From Terrimonas ferruginea DSM 30193 (lineage in GTDB: Bacteria > Bacteroidota > Bacteroidia > Chitinophagales > Chitinophagaceae): DNA of 64,000 bases. The first letter of the stretch is position 1; every line of letters begins with the position of its first letter. Positions 8,662 through 16,629 of the stretch are shown here, in pieces. Where the stretch lies: the NCBI RefSeq assembly GCF_000425585.1, contig NZ_AUDS01000022.1:1-64000 (forward strand), written 5' to 3'. The notes under the pieces were generated by a model. The model saw only the letters and a list, made by a program, of their open reading frames with translations. It did not search any database and was not told the DNA's origin. The position numbers and the translations under genes are program-made.

Positions 8662-9861
8662 TTACTTGTCGTTGTCGGTTTTCACCAGGTGATAGATCAG
8701 CGTCTGGTTGCCGAAGATGCGTGTGAATCCTTTTACATCGTCGCCGGTGAAGCCGGTGTTCATTTCACCGTACTTGCCGAATTTGCTGTTCATCAGATCG
8801 AAGCGGCTTTCGATGCCTGTTACCTGGAAACGGTAGGGTTGTAACTGTACATACACATCACCGGTTACATTGCGCTGGCTTGTTTCGAGATAACCTTCGA
8901 TATCTCTCATCACCGGATCGAGGATCTGGCCTTCATGCAGCCAGTTGCCGTAGAACTGTGCCAGTTGATCTTTCCAGTTGAGCTGCCATTTGGTCAACAC
9001 ATGTTTTTCCAATGCGTGATGCGCTTTCAGGATCACCATTGGTGCGGCAGCTTCAAATCCTACGCGGCCTTTGATACCGATGATGGTATCGCCTACGTGT
9101 ATATCGCGACCGATGCCATAAGGACCGGCAATGCTTTGCAGGTATTGAATGGCTTCGGAGGGATGTTTGAATGTCTCGTCGTTGACGGCTTTGAGTTCGC
9201 CTTTCTCAAACGAAAGTTTTACTTCCTGGCTGCCGGTTTGGGTAACCTGTGTGGGCCATGCTTCTTCGGGAAGCATGCCGCGTGAAGAAAGTGTTTCGCG
9301 TCCGCCTACGCTGGTACCCCAGAGGCCTTTGTTGATGGAGTAGGCGGCTTTTTCAAAATTCATTTCCACGCCCTTTTCTTTCAGGTAGCTGATCTCGGCT
9401 TCGCGGCTGAGTTGCAGATCGCGGATGGGTGTGATGATCTCGATGCCGGGGATCATGATGTGGAAGATCATATCGAAGCGTACCTGGTCGTTGCCGGCGC
9501 CGGTGCTGCCATGTGCCACGGCATCTGCACAGAGTTCTTCGGCATAGGAGGCGATGTGCAAAGCCTGGCTCAGGCGTTCGGCCGATACGCTCAGTGGGTA
9601 TGTATTATTCTTGAGCACATTTCCGTAGATCAGAAAACGGATGATGCTGTCGTAATAGCTCTTGACGGCGTTAACGGTTTTGTGCGATTTCACGCCCAGC
9701 CGGTAAGCATGCTCTTCGATATTCTTCAGTTCTTCTTCGGAAAAACCGCCGGTGTTCACGATGATGCTGTGAACCTCATAGCCCTGGTCTTCTGTGAGGT
9801 ATTTTACACAGAAAGAGGTATCGAGTCCGCCGCTGAAGCCTAAAACGACTTTTTTGCCCAT
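8662..9861 (-). CDS. argG: Argininosuccinate synthase
   Basis: Condenses citrulline and aspartate using ATP, yielding argininosuccinate. The N-terminal adenine nucleotide alpha-hydrolase P-loop LGFSGGLDTSFCVKYL is at residues 7-22, and the HGSTGAGNDQVRF block (about 117-129) binds ATP and citrulline. It is a complete 399-aa protein. It follows the GNAT gene by 8 nt and precedes argC by 30 nt in the same leftward operon. Confidence 0.97.
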   Translation of the reverse strand: MGKKVVLGFSGGLDTSFCVKYLTEDQGYEVHSIIVNTGGFSEEELKNIEEHAYRLGVKSHKTVNAVKSYYDSIIRFLIYGNVLKNNTYPLSVSAERLSQALHIASYAEELCADAVAHGSTGAGNDQVRFDMIFHIMIPGIEIITPIRDLQLSREAEISYLKEKGVEMNFEKAAYSINKGLWGTSVGGRETLSSRGMLPEEAWPTQVTQTGSQEVKLSFEKGELKAVNDETFKHPSEAIQYLQSIAGPYGIGRDIHVGDTIIGIKGRVGFEAAAPMVILKAHHALEKHVLTKWQLNWKDQLAQFYGNWLHEGQILDPVMRDIEGYLETSQRNVTGDVYVQLQPYRFQVTGIESRFDLMNSKFGKYGEMNTGFTGDDVKGFTRIFGNQTLIYHLVKTDNDK

Positions 9862-9869
9862 GGTAGTAA

Positions 9870-10592
9870 TCAGAAATTAAATAAAAAGTGAATAAATGAT
9901 TTTAATCTGTTACGATCGTTCTTTTTGTCTTTATCTTTTTGTTCTTTTTTGAGAAATGGCTTGAGCAGTTTCCATTGTTTGAAACGCTGCAGGCGTTCCA
10001 GTCCTTTTTTATTTTCTTCGAAATAGGCTTTTGTTTCCGCAGGCTCATAATGATCCTTGGGATCGTAGAGCATGGCTGTACACATGCAGTTTTTGCGGTC
10101 TTTGCTCATGAGGATGTCGAAGTTCACACAGCTCCGGCAGCCTGCCCAGAACGCTTCATCCTGCGTAAGCTCGGAGTAGGTTACGGGTTCGTAGCCGAGT
10201 TCGCTGTTGATCTTCATCACGGCCAGGCCGGTAGTGAGGCCGAATACTTTTGCATCAGGATAAAGCTGACGCGAAAGGTTGAATATTTTTTGTTTGATGC
10301 CTTTGGCAACACCTGTCTTACGATAATTGGGAGAAACGATGAGGCCGGAGTTGGCAACATACTCGCCGTGGCTCCAGGTTTCGATGTAACAAAAGCCAAC
10401 CCAGTCGCCTTCTTTGGTGAGTGCGATAACGGCTTTGCCTTCTTCCATTTTCTGCGCAACGTAATCGGGGCTGCGTTTGGCTATACCGGTACCACGGGCT
10501 TTAGCTGACGCTTCCATTTCCTCAGTGATGAGGTCTGCATATGATTTATCATCCCGGGTAGCGACCCTAATGATGATCTGTTGATTGTCCAC
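9870..10592 (-). CDS. GNAT-family acyltransferase, candidate first enzyme of arginine route
   Basis: First gene of the arginine operon, 240 aa. The GNAT fold is visible at about 1-160, with the acyl-CoA loop region VSPNYRKTGVAKGIKQKIF (residues 88-106) matching the R/Q-x-x-G-x-A pattern. A cysteine-rich segment, CRSCVNFDILMSKDRKNCMC, follows and is atypical for GNATs. The start codon is GTG (10590-10592): no upstream ATG exists and the next internal ATG would remove the first strand of the fold. No argA or argJ is present in this window, so glutamate N-acylation is a reasonable assignment. That assignment is inferred from operon position, not shown by a diagnostic motif. Confidence 0.8.
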   Translation of the reverse strand: MDNQQIIIRVATRDDKSYADLITEEMEASAKARGTGIAKRSPDYVAQKMEEGKAVIALTKEGDWVGFCYIETWSHGEYVANSGLIVSPNYRKTGVAKGIKQKIFNLSRQLYPDAKVFGLTTGLAVMKINSELGYEPVTYSELTQDEAFWAGCRSCVNFDILMSKDRKNCMCTAMLYDPKDHYEPAETKAYFEENKKGLERLQRFKQWKLLKPFLKKEQKDKDKKNDRNRLKSFIHFLFNF

Positions 10593-10894
10593 TTGTAAAG
10601 AGTTGATAGTGTCGGATGACCAGTCCCAAAGTAAATGTCCGGAGAGGGTTCACTGACAGGGACCGTGGTAAGGGGTTCGTCCTGTCAGCACTCAGGGCGG
10701 CGTCGCGGGCGGCAGAAAGTAAACACATCATAACCAACGGCATACACGCCGCTCGTAATTGGAGCGTGAAACGCGAATTGCTTGGTATGTGTCAGAATGT
10801 TGCTCATGTTTACAAAGCAAATTGTAAATTGGGATACAAATGTATAATAATAATTGCGTTCACTGAACAAATTTTTTGTTATAAAAAAATAACC
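10593..10894. promoter_or_regulatory. Divergent control region with long arginine-operon leader
   Basis: This 302-nt region lies between two divergent genes. On the minus strand a TACATTTG box (plus 10844-10837) matches the Bacteroidota -7 consensus exactly; a TTTG lies 23 nt upstream, a slightly long spacing. Transcription from there would give a leader of roughly 240 nt before the GNAT gene. The leader contains a perfect 8-bp stem CTGACAGG/CCTGTCAG (10653-10660 with 10681-10688) around a 20-nt loop. No known riboswitch or T-box was recognised. Confidence 0.45.
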
Positions 10895-11317
10895 ATGAAC
10901 ACCACTGTTGCCGGGTCTCCCCGGCGTTTTTCAGGCCTCCGGAAATTCTTTCTAACGTTCGTTATTTTACTGGTTCTTGCGCTCGCCGGTTACATCTACT
11001 GGAAGTTCTATTATCCTTACACAAGTGATGGTGTGAAGTCTGGTTATCTCAACTATGCGGTGAAGAAAGGACAGCTGTTTAAAACGTATGAAGGCAAGCT
11101 GATCCAGGAGGGTATCCGTAGCAAAACGGCCGGCGCCATTCAGTCCAATGAATTTGAGTTTTCCATCCGCGACAAGGAAGTATTCGAAGTATTGAAATTG
11201 AACAGCGGAAAAATTTTCGACCTGCATTACAAGGAATATAACGGCGTGCTGCCCTGGCGTGGCAATACGCGTTATATCGTAGACAGTATCATTGCCATGA
11301 GAGAGCCGGAGCGTTGA
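10895..11317 (+). CDS. Conserved membrane-anchored protein, function unknown
   Basis: 140 aa from the ATG at 10895; the longer frame upstream (from 10616) runs through the divergent control region and is not credible. A basic N-terminus is followed by one hydrophobic segment (about 18-37) and a periplasmic or extracytoplasmic domain with the conserved-looking stretch GYLNYAVKKGQLFKTYEGKL. I recall related Bacteroidota proteins being labelled 6-phosphogluconate dehydrogenase in databases, but nothing in this small sequence supports a dehydrogenase. It is transcribed away from the arginine operon and stands alone. Confidence 0.75.
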   Translation: MNTTVAGSPRRFSGLRKFFLTFVILLVLALAGYIYWKFYYPYTSDGVKSGYLNYAVKKGQLFKTYEGKLIQEGIRSKTAGAIQSNEFEFSIRDKEVFEVLKLNSGKIFDLHYKEYNGVLPWRGNTRYIVDSIIAMREPER

Positions 11318-11337
11318 GGCAGGTTCCATCGGGCAGT

Positions 11338-11397
11338 CGTGAATCGTCAAACGTCAATCGTGAATGATATTGTGAATTGGCAATTGTGAGTGAGCGG
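11338..11397. repeat. Spacer array of GTGAAT/CGTCAA words
   Basis: A degenerate array containing TCGTGAATCGTC, CGTCAATCGTGAATG and TTGTGAATTGGC units. The same words recur inverted at 40108-40141 and 46555-46590. Confidence 0.7.
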
Positions 11398-11419
11398 CGG
11401 TTTTTTGCTACAACCTAAG

Positions 11420-11484
11420 CCCGAAGTTTCGGCCCGAAGTGTCGGCCCGAAGTGTCGGCCCGAAGTGTCGGCCCGAAGTGTCGG
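11420..11484. repeat. Five tandem 13-bp hairpin units
   Basis: Units of CCCGAAGTGTCGG start at 11420, 11433, 11446, 11459 and 11472; the first has TTT in place of TGT. Each unit plus the start of the next can fold as CCGA-loop-TCGG, and the last is followed by GCC, completing GGGCC. It lies between the convergent membrane-protein gene and the RsmI-like gene and is followed by CCTTACG words. Units are contiguous with no spacers. Confidence 0.9.
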
Positions 11485-11512
11485 GCCTTACGCCTTACGC
11501 CTTCTGCCTCCC

Positions 11513-12211
11513 TCAGGCCTGCAGCAGAAATATCGCGGGACGTTTATGCAGGTCGGGCACATCATTTTGCCATTGCTTCACCGTGCGGGTACGCACCCAT
11601 TCGTTGGGACCGGTAAGGTCGACGGCCACACAGATCCGGGTATCGGGTTTGCATTGTTTGAGCAATGTATCGAGCATGGCATTGTTGCGGTAGGGCGTTT
11701 CAATAAACAATTGTGTACACTGCCGGCGCGCCGAATTCGATTCGAGCTCGCGAACAGCCTTGATGCGCTGGCCATTGTCGATAGGCAGGTAACCATGAAA
11801 ATGAAATTCCTGGCCGTTCATGCCACTGGCCATCAGCGCAAGCAAGATCGAACTCGGACCTACCAGCGGACGTACCGTTGCCTGCAATTCCTGTGCGGCT
11901 TGTACCAGCCGTTGGCCGGGATCAGCCACGCCGGGACAACCCGCTTCGCTGATGATGCCGATGCGTTTTCCTTCTTTTACTTTCTGGCGGAACCCGTTCA
12001 CCACGGCTTCTTCGGCTTTGTGAATGCCATGCCATTCGTAATCGTCGATCACCATTTCGCGCCACAGTTGTTTGAGATAACGGCGTGCCGTGCGTTCATT
12101 TTCCACGAAAAAAACTTCGCAATCTTTTATGGCGTCGAGCAGGTAAGCGGGGAGCACATGAAATCCCTGATCGTCGAGTTGGGAAGGTATCAGATAAATA
12201 GTAGCCGCCAT
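11513..12211 (-). CDS. SAM-dependent methyltransferase, RsmI-like (tetrapyrrole methylase fold)
   Basis: 232 aa from the ATG at 12209-12211 (MAATIYLIPSQL); the longer frame overlaps the upstream gene and is less likely. The tetrapyrrole-methylase fold is recognisable from GIISEAGCPGVADPGQ (SAM site, the counterpart of SDAGTPGISDPG in RsmI) and LVGPSSILLALMASGM. RsmI methylates the 2'-O of C1402 in 16S rRNA. This shorter Bacteroidota form is related but its substrate is not fixed by sequence. It directly follows the EI24 gene, whose stop codon is 2 nt downstream of this start on the minus strand, so the two overlap and are probably co-transcribed. Confidence 0.85.
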   Translation of the reverse strand: MAATIYLIPSQLDDQGFHVLPAYLLDAIKDCEVFFVENERTARRYLKQLWREMVIDDYEWHGIHKAEEAVVNGFRQKVKEGKRIGIISEAGCPGVADPGQRLVQAAQELQATVRPLVGPSSILLALMASGMNGQEFHFHGYLPIDNGQRIKAVRELESNSARRQCTQLFIETPYRNNAMLDTLLKQCKPDTRICVAVDLTGPNEWVRTRTVKQWQNDVPDLHKRPAIFLLQA

Positions 12212-12212
12212 G

Positions 12213-12959
12213 TTACTGGTTTTTGACTTTGTGCACGGTGAGGGTGGCGGCAATTACGGCGTAGGCCGGAGCAAAGATCACCACGAGGTGCATCAGGTAA
12301 AAAAGAATGCCGTTGCCGATTGCCAGTCCCTTGTGGCGGCCGGTAAAGCGGGCACTTTCGGTGAGCGAGAAGCCGCTGCGCGCCAGGCTGTAGTCAAGCA
12401 TGGAACAACCGAAGTAATAACATTCGATCAGCAGCGCGAGCACCGGCGTTATCCATCCCACCACCGGCACCAGCGAAAGAATGACGATGCCCAGCAGGTA
12501 AAAGGATTGCAGCCCTGCATTGCGGAGGATCAGCCGCATGCTGCGGCCACATTCTTTGCGGAGTGCACGCCATTGCCACACATGTGGTTGCTGCGCGAGA
12601 ATGGATTCGGTCTTTTCGCTCAACAAGGCGAGCACCGGCGAGCCGATGAGCAGAATGAGGTATTTAAAAAAAGAAAAGTAAAAGAGGACCAGTATCAGCC
12701 GGAACATCATGCCCGTCATCACAAATACAAAACTGAGCAGGGGGCTTCGTTCCTTTTGCAGAAAATTTTCGATGCCGAGTTCGGAATTGATCCAGGAGAT
12801 GGCATCATCTGTGCTGCTCCAGAAGAAGTACATACCGGTGAAGAACAACAACGTGTAGAAAATGCCGGGCAAAAGGATCCAGACCCAGAGCCGGTGTTTC
12901 CGCAGAAAGTAGTGAGCTTCGCGGTACGACTGAAACGCTATGACTATTTCTTTGAGCAA
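12213..12959 (-). CDS. EI24/CysZ-like integral membrane protein, TTG start
   Basis: 248-aa membrane protein with four or more hydrophobic segments (about 30-50, 70-100, 140-165, 205-240). It carries the EI24/CysZ-type N-terminus EIVIAFQSYREAHYFLRKHR. CysZ proteins move sulfate in enterobacteria, but in Bacteroidota this family is not tied to sulfur, and the gene is far from the sulfur island here. The start is TTG (12957-12959): no ATG lies upstream in frame and the conserved N-terminus begins here. It overlaps the downstream RsmI-like gene start. Confidence 0.8.
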   Translation of the reverse strand: MLKEIVIAFQSYREAHYFLRKHRLWVWILLPGIFYTLLFFTGMYFFWSSTDDAISWINSELGIENFLQKERSPLLSFVFVMTGMMFRLILVLFYFSFFKYLILLIGSPVLALLSEKTESILAQQPHVWQWRALRKECGRSMRLILRNAGLQSFYLLGIVILSLVPVVGWITPVLALLIECYYFGCSMLDYSLARSGFSLTESARFTGRHKGLAIGNGILFYLMHLVVIFAPAYAVIAATLTVHKVKNQ

Positions 12960-12982
12960 ATTTTTTCAGGTGGGTAAATATA

Positions 12983-13215
12983 GGAATTGGTGATAAGTTT
13001 TAGGTAATAAGTTGTAGGTTTTAGGTAAAAGGTGTAAGGCGTAGGGTTAAACAGTCGTCACTGGGCTTAGGTAATAAGTTGTAAGTATGGTGGAAGGCTT
13101 TAGCCCTGATTATCGGACCGGAGTTTGTAGATAATAGGTTTAGATAATAAGTCAGTCAGTGAATATGGCTGTTTTACTTATAACTTATTACCTAAAACTT
13201 ATAACGGCTGTTTTA
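12983..13215. repeat. Mixed spacer arrays (GATAAGTTTTAGG, GGTGTAAGGCG, ACTTATAACTT)
   Basis: This divergent spacer between the EI24 gene and the glycosylase gene is made largely of words TAATAAGTT, GTAGGTTTTAGG and AAGGTGTAAGGCGTAGGG. It is followed after a less repetitive middle by the inverted form ACTTATAACTTATTACC and the core AACGGCTGTTTTA (13203-13215). The two halves are partly complementary and could form a long imperfect hairpin. Confidence 0.75.
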
Positions 13216-13227
13216 TTCGCAATAATC

Positions 13228-13842
13228 ATGAACAAACTAACTATCGATTTTTATCAACGTGAAGATGTATGGCAGGTAGCGGAAGAGCTGCTGGGCAAAC
13301 TGTTTGTCACCCGTTTTCGTGGAGTGGAAACAGCAGGACGCATTGTGGAATGCGAAGTATATGCCGGCGTGGGGGATAAAGCTTCACATGCATATGGCGG
13401 ACGACGCACCGCCCGCAACGAGGCAATGTACGCCGCCGGTGGCATTACGTATGTATATCTCTGTTATGGCATTCATTACCTGGTGAACGTGGTTACGGGC
13501 AAACAGGATGTGCCGCATGCTATTCTGCTGCGTGGTCTCGAACCCGTGCGCGGCATACCGGCGATGCTGCGTCGTACCGGCAAACCAAAACCCGATCACT
13601 CCCTTACCCGCGGCCCCGGCAACCTCACCAAAGCGCTGGGCATCGATACCAGCCACAACGCACAAAACCTATTGGGAAAAACTATATGGCTCGAAGACGA
13701 CGGCACGCGCTATTCATCAGATGAAATAGCAAAAACGCCCCGCATCGGCGTTGATTATGCGGCGGAAGACGCGTTGCTGCCATACAGGTACATTGTGAAA
13801 GGCAATCCTTATGTGAGTGGGAAGAAAACAGCCAATGTGTAA
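13228..13842 (+). CDS. DNA-3-methyladenine glycosylase, AAG/MPG type
   Basis: 204 aa from the ATG at 13228. The longer frame from 13159 reads through repeat DNA and was rejected. It excises alkylated purines in base-excision repair. AAG-family blocks are GRIVECEVYAGVGDKASHA (catalytic Glu region), RNEAMYAAGGITYVYLCYGIHYLVNVV and RGPGNLTKALGI. Its last codons, AAT GTG TAA, are themselves part of the following ATGTG word array, as are the last codons of the convergent symporter gene. Confidence 0.92.
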   Translation: MNKLTIDFYQREDVWQVAEELLGKLFVTRFRGVETAGRIVECEVYAGVGDKASHAYGGRRTARNEAMYAAGGITYVYLCYGIHYLVNVVTGKQDVPHAILLRGLEPVRGIPAMLRRTGKPKPDHSLTRGPGNLTKALGIDTSHNAQNLLGKTIWLEDDGTRYSSDEIAKTPRIGVDYAAEDALLPYRYIVKGNPYVSGKKTANV

Positions 13843-14044
13843 ATATGAAAATGTGTAAATGTGTCCCGAAGGCTCGGGAATGAAACAGCCATTGCTTAGC
13901 ACAGCAGGCTCACTTCACATTTACACATCCCACGCCAGTATATCATGAATATGGAAATGAAACAGCCATTGCTTATTACAGCAGGCTCACCCCACATTTA
14001 CACATTCGCGAGGCTTTAGCCTCGTGACACATTTACACATTACT
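13831..14044. repeat. Inverted ATGTGTAAATG arrays with nested GC hairpins
   Basis: Between two convergent genes, words AAATGTGTAAATG lead in and CACATTTACACAT lead out, so the ends are inverted repeats. Inside are a hairpin TCCCGA-AGGC-TCGGGA (13864-13879) and a hairpin CGAGGCT-TT-AGCCTCG (14009-14024). Two direct copies of GAAACAGCCATTGCTTA start near 13881 and 13961. Both flanking genes end in AAT GTG TAA, drawn from the array. Confidence 0.85.
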
Positions 14045-15349
14045 CCCCAGGTTATCATGCAAAATATCTTCGGATTTATCTGTATTAGCAAAAGCCCTCT
14101 CCATCTTCACCGGATCAAATTCTTTTTCATTGTGGGCTATCCAGATCGTGGCCACGCCATTGCCTATGAAGTTGGTAATAGCTCTTGCCTCCGACATAAA
14201 ACGATCCACACCCAGCAGCAACGCGAGGCCTTCCATGGGAATCACCTTAATCGCCGTCAGCGTAGAGGCCAGTACGGCAAATCCGCTGCCCGTTACACCC
14301 GCCGCACCTTTGGACGTTAACATCAGGATGCCCACTATACTCGCAATCTGTGCCCAACTCAGATCCACATTGTATACCTGCGCCAAAAAGATCATGCACA
14401 TCGAGAGATAGATCGTAGTGCCATCGAGGTTGAAGGAATAGCCTGTTGGCACTACCAGCCCCACCACGGATTTGGAGCAACCCATGCGTTCCAGTTTTTC
14501 CATCAGCGAAGGCAATGCTGCTTCAGAAGAGGAAGTGCCTAATACCACCAGTAATTCTTCACGGATGTATTTTAAGTACCGCCCGATCGATACGCGGCAG
14601 TAACGCAGGATCAGCCATAGTATAACAAAAATAAAGACGGCCATGGTCATGTATACCGTGCCCATCAGCTTGGCCAGTGGCAGTAATGCGCTGATGCCAT
14701 ACCGTCCGATAGTGTAAGCCATCCCACCGAAAGCGCCGATGGGAGCAAGGATCATCACGAGGTGCAATCCTTTGAAAATATATTTTGATACACGCTGAAG
14801 TGGCCTGATGACGCGATCCCTTTTTTCATAAAAACTGAGCAGTATACCCGTTAAAAGGGCAAGCAGCAAGACCTGCAGCGTAATGTTGTCCTGGAAAAAT
14901 TTCCACCAACTGAAGTCGTCACCGGCTTTGGTATAGCGGGAGATGTCTCCGCCTTTTACCGCATGTGTGTCCACGCCCTTGCCTGGCTTCACCAGTAAGG
15001 CCACGCCTGCACCGATGAGGAGGGCAAAAGTGGTCACGATTTCAAAATACAGCAAGGCCTTTGCACCTACACGACCCACCTTTTTCAGGTTGCTCATGCT
15101 TACAATACCTAAGGTGATGGTCAGGAAAATGATGGGATTGATGAAAAGTTTCACCAGGCTGATGAACGCTCCGCCGAGAAATTCGCTGAGTGTGGCGCCG
15201 ATCTCGATGTGCTGGCCCATTGCGGAGCCCTTGAAGGGCTTGTCCATCACTTTCTGAAGCGCCCATCCCGGGGCATAGTGGCCCACGAGGATGCCGGCCG
15301 TAATGGCCACCAATACCCAGAAGGTGAGATTGGTCAATACTTTTTTCAT
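14033..15349 (-). CDS. Dicarboxylate/amino acid:cation symporter (DAACS family)
   Basis: 438-aa secondary transporter of the glutamate/aspartate/C4-dicarboxylate family with about eight membrane segments and two re-entrant loops. The serine-rich hairpin motif VLGTSSSEAALPSLMEKL and the PTGYSFNLDGTTIYLSM motif, which form the substrate and sodium/proton sites, are both intact. Exact substrate (glutamate, aspartate, succinate or fumarate) is not resolved by sequence. It is a single gene, separated from upstream porP by a strong hairpin terminator. Its final codons lie in the word array at 13831-14044. Confidence 0.93.
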   Translation of the reverse strand: MKKVLTNLTFWVLVAITAGILVGHYAPGWALQKVMDKPFKGSAMGQHIEIGATLSEFLGGAFISLVKLFINPIIFLTITLGIVSMSNLKKVGRVGAKALLYFEIVTTFALLIGAGVALLVKPGKGVDTHAVKGGDISRYTKAGDDFSWWKFFQDNITLQVLLLALLTGILLSFYEKRDRVIRPLQRVSKYIFKGLHLVMILAPIGAFGGMAYTIGRYGISALLPLAKLMGTVYMTMAVFIFVILWLILRYCRVSIGRYLKYIREELLVVLGTSSSEAALPSLMEKLERMGCSKSVVGLVVPTGYSFNLDGTTIYLSMCMIFLAQVYNVDLSWAQIASIVGILMLTSKGAAGVTGSGFAVLASTLTAIKVIPMEGLALLLGVDRFMSEARAITNFIGNGVATIWIAHNEKEFDPVKMERAFANTDKSEDILHDNLGSNV

Positions 15350-15373
15350 ACAGCGCTTCGGTTACTTAAAAAT

Positions 15374-15398
15374 CAAACCCCGGATGAACCGGGGTTTG
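15374..15398 (-). terminator. Rho-independent terminator downstream of PorP/SprF gene
   Basis: A 10-bp perfect stem CAAACCCCGG/CCGGGGTTTG surrounds the 5-nt loop ATGAA. On the minus strand it is followed by ATTTTTAAG. It lies 23 nt past the PorP/SprF stop and 25 nt ahead of the symporter start. Confidence 0.85.
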
Positions 15399-15420
15399 GA
15401 TATATAGCGAATTGGTTGCG

Positions 15421-16437
15421 TCAGAATTTAGGACAGTTCAGCTTTCTCATGTTCGGGTCTACATATTTTTTGATGTAGATGAGTGAAATCTCGATACCAC
15501 CGCGTGCATTGGAGGCCGTTTTCAGTTGTGAGGTATTCACATCATAGGAGGCACCGAAATGCCATTCGCCGAATTCAAGACCCATGTAAGGAATTACCGC
15601 ATCGCCAAAACGGTACCAGCTTCCGAGGTATACATTCGTTGGATTTTCTTCATCGTTGTTTACGTTAAGAGAAAACGAACCACCGACGATTGTATTGTGT
15701 GCCTTAGCCTGCATGCTGTGATTGGCAGCGAGGTGAATGAAGTTGTAACTGCCGATCGGAATTTTGCCACCGGCCTGGATGGTTGTTCTGGTGGCCAGGG
15801 TGAAGTTGCCGCCCTGCTGGAATGTTTCTTTCGGACGGTTGATGTGATACATGGAAGCGCCGAGGTAAAAGTTGTTGTAACCATTGGTGCTACCGTTGTA
15901 AAATACACCGGCGTTCAGATCGAAATAGTTCAGGTTCAGTTGCTGTCCGGCAAAAGTTTCAGCCGATACGCCTGTAAATCCAAAAGGCGTGAGCTGATCC
16001 TGGAATACGATCTTGCTGCTGTTAAGACGTTTGTTCATGTACGTTCCCTGGAAACCTGCACCCAATTGATGGAAGCTGTTTTCGTCGAGACTTTTATGAT
16101 AGGCCACAGAAAGGGCGCCGTAGTTGCTGGTGAGTGCACCGTTGCCTGCGCGGTCGGTGAAGCCCATGATGCCGATACCGAATTGATCTCCTTCGGGAAT
16201 ACGGTTTTTGAGAATGCCCATGTCAACGGATGCCGTACCGGTAATGTAAGCATTGTTGATGGATGGCCATTGGTTGCGGTAGTTGCCTGCCACGCGGAAC
16301 ACTCCGTCGAACTTGCCGGTGAGTGCCGGGTTCATGGTAAGCGGGGAGGCAAAGAATTGGGAAAAGTTGGGGTCCTGCGCGCGGCTCACAAGGGTCAGTG
16401 CTACACAGGCTATCACAGTAGTCAATAACTTTTTCAT
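15421..16437 (-). CDS. Type IX secretion system membrane protein, PorP/SprF family
   Basis: 338-aa outer-membrane beta-barrel protein related to PorP/SprF. A signal peptide covers residues 1-20 (cleavage after SRA), followed by the family opening DPNFSQFFASPLTMNPALTG, then repeated amphipathic strands. The ATG at 16437 is preferred to the TTG one codon upstream. Family members work with type IX secretion, often paired with one large adhesin-like substrate. No such partner or other T9SS component is next to this gene, so it is an orphan paralogue. Confidence 0.9.
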   Translation of the reverse strand: MKKLLTTVIACVALTLVSRAQDPNFSQFFASPLTMNPALTGKFDGVFRVAGNYRNQWPSINNAYITGTASVDMGILKNRIPEGDQFGIGIMGFTDRAGNGALTSNYGALSVAYHKSLDENSFHQLGAGFQGTYMNKRLNSSKIVFQDQLTPFGFTGVSAETFAGQQLNLNYFDLNAGVFYNGSTNGYNNFYLGASMYHINRPKETFQQGGNFTLATRTTIQAGGKIPIGSYNFIHLAANHSMQAKAHNTIVGGSFSLNVNNDEENPTNVYLGSWYRFGDAVIPYMGLEFGEWHFGASYDVNTSQLKTASNARGGIEISLIYIKKYVDPNMRKLNCPKF

Positions 16438-16629
16438 CAAAGCGTTAGGTTTTACGATCGGTTCTCAGACGGGGAGAGGACCCTAAATAGCAGTTTATGT
16501 TGGTTATAACGTCCGGTCTTTCTAAAAATTGCTCATCAGTTTCTGTCCCCGGCTTTACGGATACGAAATGGAAAAATACGGAAAAACAGGTTAAACCGGA
16601 AAATAAAGATTCTCTCTTTTTTGGCAGGA

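Noticed and set aside
10616-10894. N-terminal extension of the small membrane protein
   Set aside because: It would cover the divergent control region and leader hairpin. The ATG at 10895 gives a normal basic N-terminus followed by a membrane segment.
10895-11317. Labelling the small membrane protein a 6-phosphogluconate dehydrogenase
   Set aside because: The protein is 140 aa with a membrane anchor and has no Rossmann motif; the name appears to be a propagated database error.
11420-11484. Possible CRISPR array
   Set aside because: The 13-bp units are contiguous, with no spacers, and no cas genes are nearby.
12213-12959. Assigning the EI24/CysZ-like protein to sulfate uptake
   Set aside because: It is far from the sulfur island, has no 19-bp motif upstream, and the family is functionally broad in Bacteroidota.
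12210-12977. Plus-strand reading frame opposite the EI24 gene
   Set aside because: It mirrors a conserved membrane-protein gene; the antisense translation is low in hydrophobic structure and resembles nothing known.
15559-16428. Plus-strand reading frame opposite the PorP/SprF gene
   Set aside because: Shadow of a clear beta-barrel gene with signal peptide and family motifs on the minus strand.
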